Shown here: piece by piece, positions 31,819 through 38,863 of the stretch | Layout of the letters: every line of letters starts with the position of its first letter | How positions within the stretch are numbered: position 1 is the first letter of the stretch | Virus record (IMG/VR): IMGVR_UViG_3300036846_000954 | Location: 1 to 43,423 of that record | Strand: one strand, 5' to 3' | DNA from: a virus | Length of the DNA: 43,423 bases | Translations under genes and position numbers: made by a program | Notes under the pieces: generated by a model | Databases searched by the model: none | The model's input: the letters and a program-made list of their open reading frames with translations, nothing else | What the model was told of the DNA's origin: nothing

Positions 31819-32714
31819 CAGCTTACCTCGAATAAAGAGGCTTGTTCTGGACCGCGCCGGATGCGGCTGGTCTTTGCCGAGGCGTCGTAATCGGCAAAAC
31901 TGACACCAGCGCGGCGGGCGTAATTACACCATCGCTGGACACGCCGCAGGCGGTGCTCGGTCCAGTCGTGAAGGATCATCGGGTATCGCGTCCGCGCGTT
32001 CAGTTTCATCACCGGCTGTGCATAAGGTTCGCCGCCCCAACGGACGACAGCCTCGATGCGGGCCATGCACTCGCGGAACGGCTCATTGCCGATCAACGTA
32101 TAGACCTGGATCTTGCGCGGGCGCACGCCAGCCTGGCGCAGCATCTGCATCACCGGCTCGACAAAGACGCCCTCGGGGATATCGTCATAGGCGAACCGCC
32201 ACACACCGCGATTGATCGGGCGCCAGCGCCGGAAAACCTCCTCGGTGAAGGTGCGCGGCTCGAACCCGCTATTGGCATCGATGAGGGGCACGCCTTCCTG
32301 TTGATAGCGAGCGATGATGTGGTCCTGATACTCCGCCGGCAGCGCCGAAAGATTGTTGTCGCAGAGGATCGGCCGCACCGGGAAGTCCGGCAGCAAGGTG
32401 AAGCCGCGGCCTTCCATTGCCGGCACGATACAGAACCAGCACCCGACCGGGCAGCCGCGGCTGGCGATCGTCGCATCCGGGTGATGGCGTGCGATCGCGT
32501 CGGGGTAATCGTCTGCGATCTCGGCGACGGCGGCGATCTCCCGCCGCAGCTTCGGCAGAAAAAATGCCGGGCCACCGGCAATTACCCGATATCCCAGAGC
32601 GCGCCACCACACCGCTCGCTCAAAGGCCTGGTCGATGCTCCAGGTGAAGGCGACCGACAGATAGGCTGTATCTCCATCGGTCCACTCGGCCAGGCCGCCA
32701 ACCCATTTCCGCAT
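31818..32714 (-). CDS. Radical SAM enzyme
   Basis: 298 aa from ATG 32714. The [4Fe-4S] motif is RGCPVGCWFC (C88, C92, C95, spacing Cx3Cx2C), in a TIM-barrel-like protein with AGGPAFFLPKLR and PVMQMLRQAGVRPRKIQVYT later. Substrate not known; phage radical SAM enzymes may modify tRNA, nucleotides or proteins. C-terminus is basic (CNYARRAGVSFADY). It sits among small unknown genes in a leftward operon with a HiPIP-like protein upstream. Confidence 0.82.
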   Translation of the reverse strand: MRKWVGGLAEWTDGDTAYLSVAFTWSIDQAFERAVWWRALGYRVIAGGPAFFLPKLRREIAAVAEIADDYPDAIARHHPDATIASRGCPVGCWFCIVPAMEGRGFTLLPDFPVRPILCDNNLSALPAEYQDHIIARYQQEGVPLIDANSGFEPRTFTEEVFRRWRPINRGVWRFAYDDIPEGVFVEPVMQMLRQAGVRPRKIQVYTLIGNEPFRECMARIEAVVRWGGEPYAQPVMKLNARTRYPMILHDWTEHRLRRVQRWCNYARRAGVSFADYDASAKTSRIRRGPEQASLFEVS

Positions 32715-32716
32715 CC

Positions 32717-33007
32717 TCAGACCCTGGCCTGCCAAGCCGCCAAATCCGGCGCCGAGCCGCCGCAATCGGTGCATTCGGGACCGAGCGGCGAGAACGGGTC
32801 GGCCCGGCCGCCGCAAAACGGGCAGGCCAGGAGCCGCACGATGCCGCCATATTGGTGATGCGACGCGAGGTAGTTGGCCGCGTCGAGATCCGGCCCCGAC
32901 GGCTCGGGGAGGCTGTTCGGCGGCAGCCAGTTGACGTTATCGGTCAAGGAATAGCCGCGCCCCTCGAGGTGCAGCACCGCCGTCTCTTCGCTATCGAACT
33001 CAGTCAT
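32717..33007 (-). CDS. Lar-like Zn-ribbon protein
   Basis: 96 aa. C-terminal CPFCGG ... CTDCG with DLAAWQAR is the Lar/restriction-alleviation Zn-ribbon pattern. Lar family members protect phage DNA from host type I restriction; here only the fold is supported. Overlaps the next upstream gene by eight bases and ends two bases before the radical SAM start. Confidence 0.6.
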   Translation of the reverse strand: MTEFDSEETAVLHLEGRGYSLTDNVNWLPPNSLPEPSGPDLDAANYLASHHQYGGIVRLLACPFCGGRADPFSPLGPECTDCGGSAPDLAAWQARV

Positions 33008-33359
33008 TGTTTGGGTCCATTTGAGCCAGAATGAACCCGAGATAGGCGTGCAGCTGCCGCGCTATGGGCCAGGGTAGGCAGATTGTCTGATGACAATGAA
33101 AGGCCCGGCCGGTCTCTTTGTTCTCGGCGTGGTGGCAGCCGATTTCGATACTGAGGCGGTCGAGCTCGTCCTCGTCCCTGACGTCCAGGCTCTCGCTATA
33201 AAAGACCTCCAGGCGCATCGGGTTTGAGACCTCGAGCAGCTCGGTCGAGGAATAGCCGCCTGACTGGTATTGCTCGCCGCGCTCGGCGAGCCGCAGTTTG
33301 CCAGCGATTTCCACCTCGAACCGGGTGCTGGCCGCGGGCTCGATCAGCTCGTCAGCCAC
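33000..33359 (-). CDS. Unknown 119-aa protein
   Basis: Acidic alpha/beta protein with RLSIEIGCHHAENKETGRAF and CHQTICLPWPIARQLHAYLG. Histidine/cysteine groups may bind metal. No family recognised. Coupled by an eight-base overlap to both neighbours. Confidence 0.6.
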   Translation of the reverse strand: MADELIEPAASTRFEVEIAGKLRLAERGEQYQSGGYSSTELLEVSNPMRLEVFYSESLDVRDEDELDRLSIEIGCHHAENKETGRAFHCHQTICLPWPIARQLHAYLGFILAQMDPNND

Positions 33360-33822
33360 CGCCGCGCTCCCTGACTGCGCGCATCGTCACCCTGGCCGCG
33401 GCCCGGCGGCGATCGCAATAGAGACACTGGCCGGGCGGCGCATAGAAGCGTGCTGGGCGGCGGGAGGCGACCTCGTCGAGCACCTCGCGCGGCTCGCCGT
33501 CATCGCCATCCTCGGTGTGCCAGCGCCGGCCGCCAGGCCGGCGCTGGGTGGTCAGCGGCGCCTCCTGGTCCTCTTCCTCGGGCGCCTCTTGTTCCACCGG
33601 GTCATCCGCTTCCGGCGGCTCATCCTCGATCACCTCGGGCTCGTAGACTTCCGGCTCATAGACCTCGGGCTCGAAATCCTCATCCTTTTGCGGCGGCTTT
33701 TGCGCCGGCTTCGGCGGCTGAGAGAGGCGCTGGCGCTCGGCGACGCGCTGCGCGGGCGTCGCGCCCTGGCAATAGTGGTTGTGCTCGCGCTTGCCGCAGA
33801 TCCGGCATTTGGGTGCGATCAT
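33352..33822 (-). CDS. Acidic linker protein with terminal Zn motifs
   Basis: 156 aa. An N-terminal CRICGKREHNHYC knuckle, a long acidic middle with EPEVYEPEVYEPEVIEDEPP tandem repeats, and a C-terminal CLYCDRRRAAARVTMR. The repeats are also visible in the DNA (~33630-33670). Possibly a DNA- or RNA-binding protein with a flexible linker. ATGA overlap with the next gene. Confidence 0.6.
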   Translation of the reverse strand: MIAPKCRICGKREHNHYCQGATPAQRVAERQRLSQPPKPAQKPPQKDEDFEPEVYEPEVYEPEVIEDEPPEADDPVEQEAPEEEDQEAPLTTQRRPGGRRWHTEDGDDGEPREVLDEVASRRPARFYAPPGQCLYCDRRRAAARVTMRAVRERGGG

Positions 33823-34037
33823 GCAAACTTGACCTGCTCGCGCTCGAGCGGCGGCACCGCGGCGCAGTAGTCGTAGCGGCGGGCCACGGTGAACTCAGAA
33901 TATTTCAGCGTGCGGCCGATCACGTCCGACACCCGCCAGCCGGTCTTCGGCGCCCAGAAGGCCATGCGGATCTGGCCGGTGTCGCGGCTCTGCAGCCAAT
34001 GCCAGCCGGGTGCTGGCGGGACGCCCAGCCAGCTCAT
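33819..34037 (-). CDS. Unknown 72-aa protein
   Basis: ATG 34037, ATGA overlap with the 34034 gene. Trp-rich (WLGVPPAPGWHWLQSRDTGQ, MAFWAPKTGWRVSDVIG). No family recognised. Confidence 0.6.
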   Translation of the reverse strand: MSWLGVPPAPGWHWLQSRDTGQIRMAFWAPKTGWRVSDVIGRTLKYSEFTVARRYDYCAAVPPLEREQVKFA

Positions 34038-34210
34038 TGCCGCGGTATCAGCGGCCAGCGGCCGGCGCCAAAGCTGACGGCGAAGCCGACGGAGAAGGCG
34101 ACGATGGCGACCAAGAAAGACGACGGGAAGCAGCGCTGCTGGCCAAAAAGCCGCCAACCCAGCCGAGCACGAGCGCATGCAGCCCATACGGATCGCGCAG
34201 CCTCATTCAT
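34034..34210 (-). CDS. Small membrane protein, frame uncertain
   Basis: As read, 58 aa with a C-terminal hydrophobic helix (SFLVAIVAFSVGFAVSFGAG). Its first half is unlike protein, while another frame from ATG 34206 begins MRLRDPYGLHALVLGWVGGF, which looks natural and merges after a one-base shift. So this may be a two-span membrane protein with an indel around 34110-34140. Confidence 0.45.
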   Translation of the reverse strand: MNEAARSVWAACARARLGWRLFGQQRCFPSSFLVAIVAFSVGFAVSFGAGRWPLIPRQ

Positions 34211-34415
34211 CCTCCTGCAGGATAAAGACGGCGATGATGACCTCATTGTCGCCGTCGCCGGTCACGACGTACCGCCAACTTTCCAGCAAGTAGTCCTTCG
34301 CGTGATTGCGGTTGATCAGATCCTGAAAACGCTGGCCGAAACCGAGCTGACCCGGCGGCGCCGGCAGCCTCTGCAGTTCGGCGACGATAAACGGCGGCCG
34401 ATCCTCTTCGCTCAT
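34203..34415 (-). CDS. Unknown 70-aa protein
   Basis: ATG 34415. Natural composition (MSEEDRPPFIVAELQRLPAP, NEVIIAVFILQEDE end). Its start makes an ATGA overlap with the corrected frame of the 34412 gene. Function unknown. Confidence 0.6.
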   Translation of the reverse strand: MSEEDRPPFIVAELQRLPAPPGQLGFGQRFQDLINRNHAKDYLLESWRYVVTGDGDNEVIIAVFILQEDE

Positions 34416-34677
34416 TGCCCCGACACTCCGTCGCTCGAGGCGACACGCTCTCCACACCCGTCCCGCACGGTGCGGCCGATATAGCGGCGGGCGGAAACTC
34501 AGTGAGGCGCCGACGCTCTTCCTCGATGGTGGCTATACGAAGCCGCTGGAGCTGGTCTTGCACGAACCCGTGAAATTCGCAGAGATCATCGACGTCGACG
34601 AGGCCGACCAGATAGTGCCCGACGATCGCGGCGGCGATGTCGCCCGCCAGACAGGGTGCGTGCTCAAACTCGCTCAT
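34412..34677 (-). pseudogene. Unknown protein with probable one-base frameshift
   Basis: Starts at ATG 34677 (ATGA overlap with 34674) with natural helices (GDIAAAIVGHYLVGLVDVDD, CEFHGFVQDQLQRLRIATIE). In frame it runs on to 34243 through Arg-rich, unnatural sequence. A one-base change near 34490-34500 (TTTCCGCCC run) gives RRYIGRTVRDGCGERVASSD, stopping at an ATGA overlap with 34415. This restored ending is the evidence for an indel, either real or an assembly error. Confidence 0.5.
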
Positions 34678-35036
34678 AGCCTGATCCCGCGCAGCACCTC
34701 GTTCACCCGACCCTGGTTGACCCCGACCCGGCTGCCGATGACGTGCTGCGGCATGTTGGGATCGAGCCGGTGCCACTGCCGGATCAGATCGATGATGTCC
34801 TCGGTCAATGGCTCGGACTGGACCCGCGCCCGGTGCGCCGGCACGCGGTTATACATCCACGTCCCCAACAGGCGCAGCGCGGCGATGTACGCCACCAGGT
34901 GCGGCGCGTCGCGCTCGATCCCGTCGGTGATCTGGCGCAGGAAGGCGCGCTGCTTCTTCTTGGTGCTTGGCTGGCTGCACCAGGCGGCCGGCTCCAGCGG
35001 CATCAGCTCGGGCGGCGCGTCGACGTGATCGCTCAT
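34674..35036 (-). CDS. HTH-ending DNA-binding protein
   Basis: 120 aa. The N-terminal half is helical and basic; the C-terminus MPQHVIGSRVGVNQGRVNEV is a helix-turn-helix of XRE/Trp-repressor style. It may bind DNA in control of this operon. Coupled to both neighbours. Confidence 0.6.
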   Translation of the reverse strand: MSDHVDAPPELMPLEPAAWCSQPSTKKKQRAFLRQITDGIERDAPHLVAYIAALRLLGTWMYNRVPAHRARVQSEPLTEDIIDLIRQWHRLDPNMPQHVIGSRVGVNQGRVNEVLRGIRL

Positions 35037-35251
35037 CGTCTACTCAATTTGCGCGCATCGACACGCACGCTGCCGGCGGTAGCGAGGTGCCGCTCCCAAT
35101 GCAATCCACAGTAACGCAAGTGGTTCGGCCCTGCCTTAAAACGACACCGCTGGCGGATGCGGTTTGCGGGGTGGACGCGCTCCTCTTTGCTGCCGAGATG
35201 AGCGAGGCGGGTCACAACGCAACGGCACCGGTCGTCCCGCTTTCGGCTCAT
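35033..35251 (-). CDS. Cys/His-rich basic 72-aa protein
   Basis: ATG 35251 after GAAGAGGAGCCG. Basic with CRCVVTRLAHLG, CRFKAGPNHLRYCGLHWERH, a pattern consistent with a zinc site. ATGA overlap on both ends. Unknown function. Confidence 0.6.
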   Translation of the reverse strand: MSRKRDDRCRCVVTRLAHLGSKEERVHPANRIRQRCRFKAGPNHLRYCGLHWERHLATAGSVRVDARKLSRR

Positions 35252-35424
35252 CGGCTCCTCTTCTTCCGGTACGCCTTGAACAGCTTGCACCAGTCGCGGC
35301 GGGCGATCGTGCCGGCGACCAGCTCACAGGCATGCGGCGAACTAAAGTGCCGGCACATGCCGCAATGGTTGGGACCCTGGGCCGGGTGCTCGAACTGGAC
35401 CGCCGATTTCGGCTCCTTCGCCAT
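35248..35424 (-). CDS. HiPIP-like small Cys4 protein
   Basis: 58 aa. Cysteines C21, C24, C33 and C46 in HCGMCRHFSSPHACELVAGT and RDWCKLF match the high-potential iron-sulfur protein pattern seen in small phage genes. Likely binds an Fe-S cluster or zinc. Starts in the TGATG overlap after the 35424 gene. It lies in the same operon as the radical SAM enzyme, which also needs Fe-S, so a link is possible. Confidence 0.65.
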   Translation of the reverse strand: MAKEPKSAVQFEHPAQGPNHCGMCRHFSSPHACELVAGTIARRDWCKLFKAYRKKRSR

Positions 35425-35633
35425 CAAAGCTCGTCGAGCAGAACCGCGAGATCATCGCGCTCCTTGAGGATCAGGATCCGCACCGCCGTCATCAGCTCGG
35501 CGTCGCGGCGGTATTCGGCCGCCTGGCGCAGGATATAGACCGCCTGCTGCGCCCGCATCTGCATCTGCTCCGCGGGCGGCACCTCGGCGCCTGCTGCCTG
35601 GTTTGGTATCTGACCGAGACAGGCTTCCGCCAT
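35424..35633 (-). CDS. Unknown 69-aa helical protein
   Basis: ATG 35633 is preceded by AGGAGGCGAGG. An upstream ATG at 35678 overlaps the previous stop and is an alternative. Helical, with MRAQQAVYILRQAAEYRRDA and LILKERDDLAVLLDEL. Function unknown. Confidence 0.6.
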   Translation of the reverse strand: MAEACLGQIPNQAAGAEVPPAEQMQMRAQQAVYILRQAAEYRRDAELMTAVRILILKERDDLAVLLDEL

Positions 35634-35674
35634 CCTCGCCTCCTTCCTCACCAAATGCGACAGCGGCGACACCG

Positions 35675-35866
35675 TCATTCCGCCGCCACCTTGAGCCGTG
35701 GCTTCCTCTGCCGCTTTGGCTTTGGCTCTTGATAGAGGATCTTGAACACCTGGCGCAGCGCGTGCAGCCAGGCTTCTCTGTCCGGGTCGGCCCAGACTTG
35801 GCCTGGCGCCGGCAACCGGCGGATCAGACCGGTGATCAGCTGATCGTCAACCACGTCGTCAGTCAT
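35675..35866 (-). CDS. Small conserved phage protein, 63 aa
   Basis: ATG 35866. LIRRLPAPGQVWADPDREAW and FKILYQE match a common phage family (rLPxPGxxWpxxxRxxWL). It is the first gene after the control region at 35976-36005. Function unknown; basic tail may bind nucleic acid. Confidence 0.65.
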   Translation of the reverse strand: MTDDVVDDQLITGLIRRLPAPGQVWADPDREAWLHALRQVFKILYQEPKPKRQRKPRLKVAAE

Positions 35867-35975
35867 TTTGCCTCCCAGCGCCGGTCGCGGACTGAGAAAG
35901 GAACCTTTAAAGTCCCACCGGCTGACGGGGTTGTTCGGCCGTTGCACCGGGACACTCACCGTCTTGCCCGAGCTA

Positions 35976-36005
35976 ATGTAACCCGCGTTAAGCAACGTTT
36001 GTCAA
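35976..36005 (-). promoter_or_regulatory. Leftward promoter-like element
   Basis: TTGACA on the minus strand (36005-36000), 17-18 bases, GTTACAT (35982-35976). Half-sites CAAC lie at 35993-35996, 36003-36006 and 36011-36014, about ten bases apart, without a perfect 15-bp operator. It precedes the 35866-30824 operon. Confidence 0.5.
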
Positions 36006-36150
36006 CTGTAACAACGTGGTTTGAGGCAAAATGGCGGAATTGCTGGGTTTCTTGTCTGGCGGTGTTTGCGAGCAAAAGTGTTTTCCCGAGAATTTTGGCA
36101 CCTCAAATTGTGGCGGGGTCTCGGTTTGGTGATTTATGTGATTGTTGCTG

Positions 36151-36166
36151 GGAACAAAGGGCCTAT
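36151..36166. repeat. GGAACAAWGGGCCTAK motif, copy 1
   Basis: GGAACAAAGGGCCTAT matches the two tandem copies at 38238-38276 with one internal change. It precedes the small ORF at 36243 by about 77 bases. Binding site or iteron-like, unproven. Confidence 0.5.
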
Positions 36167-36242
36167 TGTCCCACATCACAGCCAAAAAAGGCAACGCGTC
36201 AAACGGGTATCAAAAAATAAAACACAAGGGGGGGAGGTGCCC

Positions 36243-36347
36243 ATGGCCCAGGACCCGCGACCCCTTGCCCTAGCGCAGCCGATGGTGGCCCCCGGCGGTG
36301 CCCGCCGGCCCCCTCCGACCACCCTTTCTGTCAAACGGCGTGTCTAA
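36243..36347 (+). CDS. Possible 34-aa peptide
   Basis: ATG with a strong GGGGGGAGG upstream. The product is Pro/Ala/Arg-rich (MAQDPRPLALAQPMVAPGGA). Short, so uncertain; the strong ribosome site is the main support. No family. Confidence 0.35.
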   Translation: MAQDPRPLALAQPMVAPGGARRPPPTTLSVKRRV

Positions 36348-36379
36348 CCTATTGATATCGCTATAGAACGTAAGTCCGA

Positions 36380-36808
36380 TCAGGACTTGATGCTGCGATC
36401 CCTGGTGTGCGGATCGTCCTCGATTAGCCGCGGGTTATCCTCGATCACGCTGCTGTTAACCTGTTGATGTGGAACGTCTATTACCTCACCATCAGCGAAG
36501 CGGATCAGCTGCACCTGGATGGGCTTGTCGGAATTGCCTGAGATCTCGAGTGATTGCATGTCAGGAAGCGACTTGCGAAGCAACGAAAGCCCCACCATTG
36601 CTTGCGTTCTAGTCAGTCTTGGCCCTGTCGGATTGTCCGGGTCGTCAACAGCGAAATCACTTAGCCTTTTGATCAAAAGGGCCACTGGGATCTGACTTCG
36701 CCAGCGATCAATCCATTGCGGTGACGGTGCGCGATTGTAGATGTGGCGGTTGCGGCCCTGGATCGCCTCGAGCGGCTTAGGCTTTGTCGTCGCTGCGTGT
36801 TTTGGCAT
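36380..36808 (-). CDS. terS: Terminase small subunit-like protein
   Basis: 142 aa. GPRLTRTQAMVGLSLLRKSL followed by PDMQSLEISGNSDKPIQVQL and IRFADG is the typical pattern of phage TerS proteins (tQxxAaxxLLxKxLPDlxxvE). It would recognise the packaging site and feed TerL. It is 8 kb from TerL in a different operon. Ends the leftward 38174-36380 operon. Confidence 0.68.
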   Translation of the reverse strand: MPKHAATTKPKPLEAIQGRNRHIYNRAPSPQWIDRWRSQIPVALLIKRLSDFAVDDPDNPTGPRLTRTQAMVGLSLLRKSLPDMQSLEISGNSDKPIQVQLIRFADGEVIDVPHQQVNSSVIEDNPRLIEDDPHTRDRSIKS

Positions 36809-37133
36809 TGGCGGTTATCTGTTGAGTGGCGCGCCAATACCTATGAGAGCGGGCGCCGCGTGGCCTTGGCCCGGGTGAGGACTTGTTGGTGGTGGCGGTT
36901 GCGCCGTAAGGGATCGGCTCGCGCAGTTGGCGGTTGCGGCGCCTCTGAGCACGGTGCTCGCGGGCGCTCTGGGTGTTGCATTCGCGGCATTGGCTCTGCA
37001 GGCCGGGGCGGTCGTGAAGCGCGCCGTTGATCGTGTAGGTCGCCGTCAGGATGCGCTGGTAGGCCGAGGCGGGCAGGTCGCGTTTGCAGCGCGAACAACG
37101 CTTGAGACCGGTCATGGGATCGGGTTGTGGCAT
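36777..37133 (-). CDS. Zn-finger phage protein
   Basis: 118 aa. CSRCKRDLPASAY ... LQSQCRECNTQSAREHR is a two-CxxC pattern seen in phage HNH-associated and other Zn proteins; no HNH core is present. Basic C-terminus. Overlaps TerS by 32 bases. Confidence 0.6.
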   Translation of the reverse strand: MPQPDPMTGLKRCSRCKRDLPASAYQRILTATYTINGALHDRPGLQSQCRECNTQSAREHRAQRRRNRQLREPIPYGATATTNKSSPGPRPRGARSHRYWRATQQITANAKTRSDDKA

Positions 37134-37345
37134 TCTTCGGCTGCCTCGATGCAGGCCTTGAGGAAATCGACCTGGCTTAGGTTGGCGTTCTCGCTGGCGA
37201 TGTAGCTGGCGAGCGACAACAGCGCAGCGATGATCTCGGGCAACACGACGCTAGGCTCCAGGTCCTTGTGCCGCTCCTGTGCGGCAAACGCTGCGGCGCC
37301 GATCGCCTTGCGGATGTCCCGGCGCAGCGCGTCATTGCTGGTCAC
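37112..37345 (-). CDS. Unknown 77-aa helical protein
   Basis: GTG 37345 in a GTGA overlap. Helical: RRDIRKAIGAAAFAAQERHK, VVLPEIIAALLSLASYIASE. Function unknown. Confidence 0.55.
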   Translation of the reverse strand: MTSNDALRRDIRKAIGAAAFAAQERHKDLEPSVVLPEIIAALLSLASYIASENANLSQVDFLKACIEAAEECHNPIP

Positions 37346-37623
37346 CGATGCGCCCTCAAGAGCTGCCGGGCCTGCGCCGTGAAACCGGAGCCGCATCGCT
37401 TGCACAAGGCGGCGCCATGCTCGTCCTCGCGCCACTCGCAGTCGCGGTCGCAGTCCAGGTTGGCGCGGAAGCGGGCGATCTCGGCTGTGTCGAGCCGCGG
37501 CACCATGCCAAAGATGGCGCGGATCTCGGCCGCCAGGTCGCGGGCGATCGCGCTATCCTCGCGCTCCAATAGATCGACCAGGTATTCGGCCTCGTCGCGG
37601 CCAATCAAGAAGCGGCGCGCCAT
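37342..37623 (-). CDS. Unknown 93-aa protein with C-terminal Cys group
   Basis: ATG 37623, coupled by TGATG. YLVDLLEREDSAIARDLAAE helix, then CDRDCEWREDEHGAALCKRC, a candidate Cys4 zinc site. No known family. Confidence 0.55.
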   Translation of the reverse strand: MARRFLIGRDEAEYLVDLLEREDSAIARDLAAEIRAIFGMVPRLDTAEIARFRANLDCDRDCEWREDEHGAALCKRCGSGFTAQARQLLRAHR

Positions 37624-37808
37624 CAGCGTTGCAGGCGGCGATAGACCGCAAGCACAGGGCTGGACCCGCGCACCCATCGCTCTTGCCGATCACCCAGCTG
37701 GAACGTCACCGTCTCGTCGTCGCGATCGATGACGACCAGCGGCGGATCGGCGAAGCTGCCATCCTCTAGCTGCGGCGCAACCCTGCTGCCAATTGCCGGC
37801 GTATCCAT
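37623..37808 (-). CDS. Unknown 61-aa protein
   Basis: ATG 37808 in a TGATG overlap with the corrected upstream frame. MDTPAIGSRVAPQLEDGSFA, FQLGDRQERWVRGSSPVLAV; small beta protein. As the raw frame reads through from 38000, it appears fused to its neighbour, but the shift described there separates them. Confidence 0.5.
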   Translation of the reverse strand: MDTPAIGSRVAPQLEDGSFADPPLVVIDRDDETVTFQLGDRQERWVRGSSPVLAVYRRLQR

Positions 37809-38000
37809 CACTTGATCGCCTTGCCCAGTTCCTTGATCAGCGCCTCGACGCGGGCTCGCAGCCTCGGTGAGCTCTTCGGTCGTCGTTGCGAGCGCGGGTG
37901 GTCCATACGCAGTGCGGCCGATATAGGCCAGGGCGTCATCGAGAGCCCGGTGAGCGGTGCCGAGCCGCACCACCAGCGCGATCGCGTCGTCGCTGGTCAT
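37808..38000 (-). pseudogene. Small coiled-coil protein with probable frameshift
   Basis: ATG 38000. MTSDDAIALVVRLGTAHRAL ... TTTEELTE is natural, then a one-base shift (extra G near 37866) gives LRARVEALIKELGKAIK and a stop at 37808 overlapping the next ATG (TGATG). Without the shift the gene reads into 37623 as a 125-aa fusion with an unnatural linker. Indel real or an assembly error. Confidence 0.5.
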
Positions 38001-38174
38001 GTCAGCTGCTCCAACAGCAGTGCCGCCAACTTGCGCGCCACCTCGTAGATGTCACGGTTCTCGAGGTCGATGCCAAGGTAGAGGCAGGCGTGAGAGAGGC
38101 CGAGCTTGAACGCCTCAGTCTCCCGGCGGCGGCTCCATGCGGTTCTCTTCGTCGAGGATGACCCAGAGCCTCAT
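37997..38174 (-). pseudogene. Small phage protein with probable frameshift
   Basis: ATG 38174. MRLWVILDEENRMEPPP then, after removing one base from the GGG run (CCC 38122-38124), ETEAFKLGLSHACLYLGIDL ... AALLLEQLT, ending in an ATGA overlap with 38000. As read, it stops early. First gene of the leftward 38174-36380 operon. Confidence 0.5.
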
Positions 38175-38195
38175 GCGCCCAGGGTAGCGACGCAC

Positions 38196-38210
38196 GTTGG
38201 TGACAGCAAC
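38196..38210. promoter_or_regulatory. Operator-like palindrome (site 7)
   Basis: CGTTGGTGACAGCAACG, core GTTG-N7-CAAC with symmetric C/G flanks instead of T/A, in the region between the leftward 38174 gene and the rightward 38310 gene. It may control either. Confidence 0.6.
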
Positions 38211-38237
38211 GACAAAGTGTCGCAGGCGCAAACACTA

Positions 38238-38276
38238 GGAACAATGGGCCTATGCAGATAGGAACAATGGGCCTAG
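38238..38276. repeat. Tandem GGAACAAWGGGCCTAK motifs
   Basis: GGAACAATGGGCCTAT (38238-38253) and GGAACAATGGGCCTAG (38261-38276), 23 bases apart, each with a TAGG/CCTA dyad; the pair is flanked by CACTAGG/CCTAGTG. It lies between operator site 7 and the 38310 gene. Probably a binding site for a second regulator; it could also be an iteron. Confidence 0.6.
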
Positions 38277-38309
38277 TGTGGCGATCCCTGATAACCGATG
38301 GAGTTTGAG

Positions 38310-38546
38310 ATGACCTACCCCACCAAAATGCACCTCGTATCCGGCGGGCGCCCGCTTTGCACTCGCGGCTTCGGACCAGTGCATGGGCTGCCGCGCAAGG
38401 CTTTCTTCGAATTAGAGCCGCAGCACCGTTGTGCCAAGTGCGACGCCAAGGCTGCCAAGCTCGGGCTCGCACCCATCGTCCCGCCCGCGGCGAAGCCCGG
38501 CTCGGAAGAGCACCTGGATGCGCTTAGTAAGTTCTTTGGTATCTGA
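38310..38546 (+). CDS. Small Zn-type phage protein
   Basis: 78 aa from ATG 38310 (upstream ATG 38298 possible; GGAG falls between). MHLVSGGRPLCTRGFGPVHG ... CAKCDAKAAKL is a recognised small phage pattern with one CxxC. Function unknown. A GGAACatcGTTCC dyad follows its stop (38549-38561). Confidence 0.6.
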   Translation: MTYPTKMHLVSGGRPLCTRGFGPVHGLPRKAFFELEPQHRCAKCDAKAAKLGLAPIVPPAAKPGSEEHLDALSKFFGI

Positions 38547-38635
38547 GGAACATCGTTCCCATCTGGTCCGCTCAGGTGACGCTGGCGGGCTTCTTGGGGT
38601 GCCAGGATCGGCCTGGCAGGAATGAGGAGAACGAG

Positions 38636-38863
38636 ATGACTACAATCGATCGCAGCGCAGTCAGCCGCGCCCTGGCGAAGGCGATTGCCTACAAGCAGTG
38701 CGGCAAGGATCAGCTGGCCGAGGCCTGGGCAGCGGAGCTGGTCCGGCTGCTCGGCGCCGCCTGCATCATCAGTGATGACTACCTCAAATTCGCCAGCGAT
38801 CGCGCCCTGATCGTCGCCCCAGCGGAGGCCTGGGGCGGGCGTTGGGGCGGCCCGCTCCAGTGA
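38636..38863 (+). CDS. Unknown 75-aa protein
   Basis: ATG 38636 after GAGGAGAACGAG. Helical (SAVSRALAKAIAYKQCGKDQ, WAAELVRLLGAACIIS). No family. Coupled to the HTH gene by a GTGA overlap. Confidence 0.6.
   Translation: MTTIDRSAVSRALAKAIAYKQCGKDQLAEAWAAELVRLLGAACIISDDYLKFASDRALIVAPAEAWGGRWGGPLQ

Larger units (their letters stand above)
35867..36242. other. AT-richer control region without genes
   Basis: About 375 bases, clearly AT-richer than the rest. It holds a leftward promoter-like pair (TTGACA 36000-36005; GTTACAT about 17-18 bases on), a cluster of three GTTG half-sites (35991-36015), and the GGAACAAAGGGCCTAT motif (36151-36166). An origin or main operon promoter is plausible. Confidence 0.5.

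Noticed and set aside
37623-38000. 125-aa fused protein
   Set aside because: The linker between the two natural halves is unnatural and a one-base shift restores two coupled genes.
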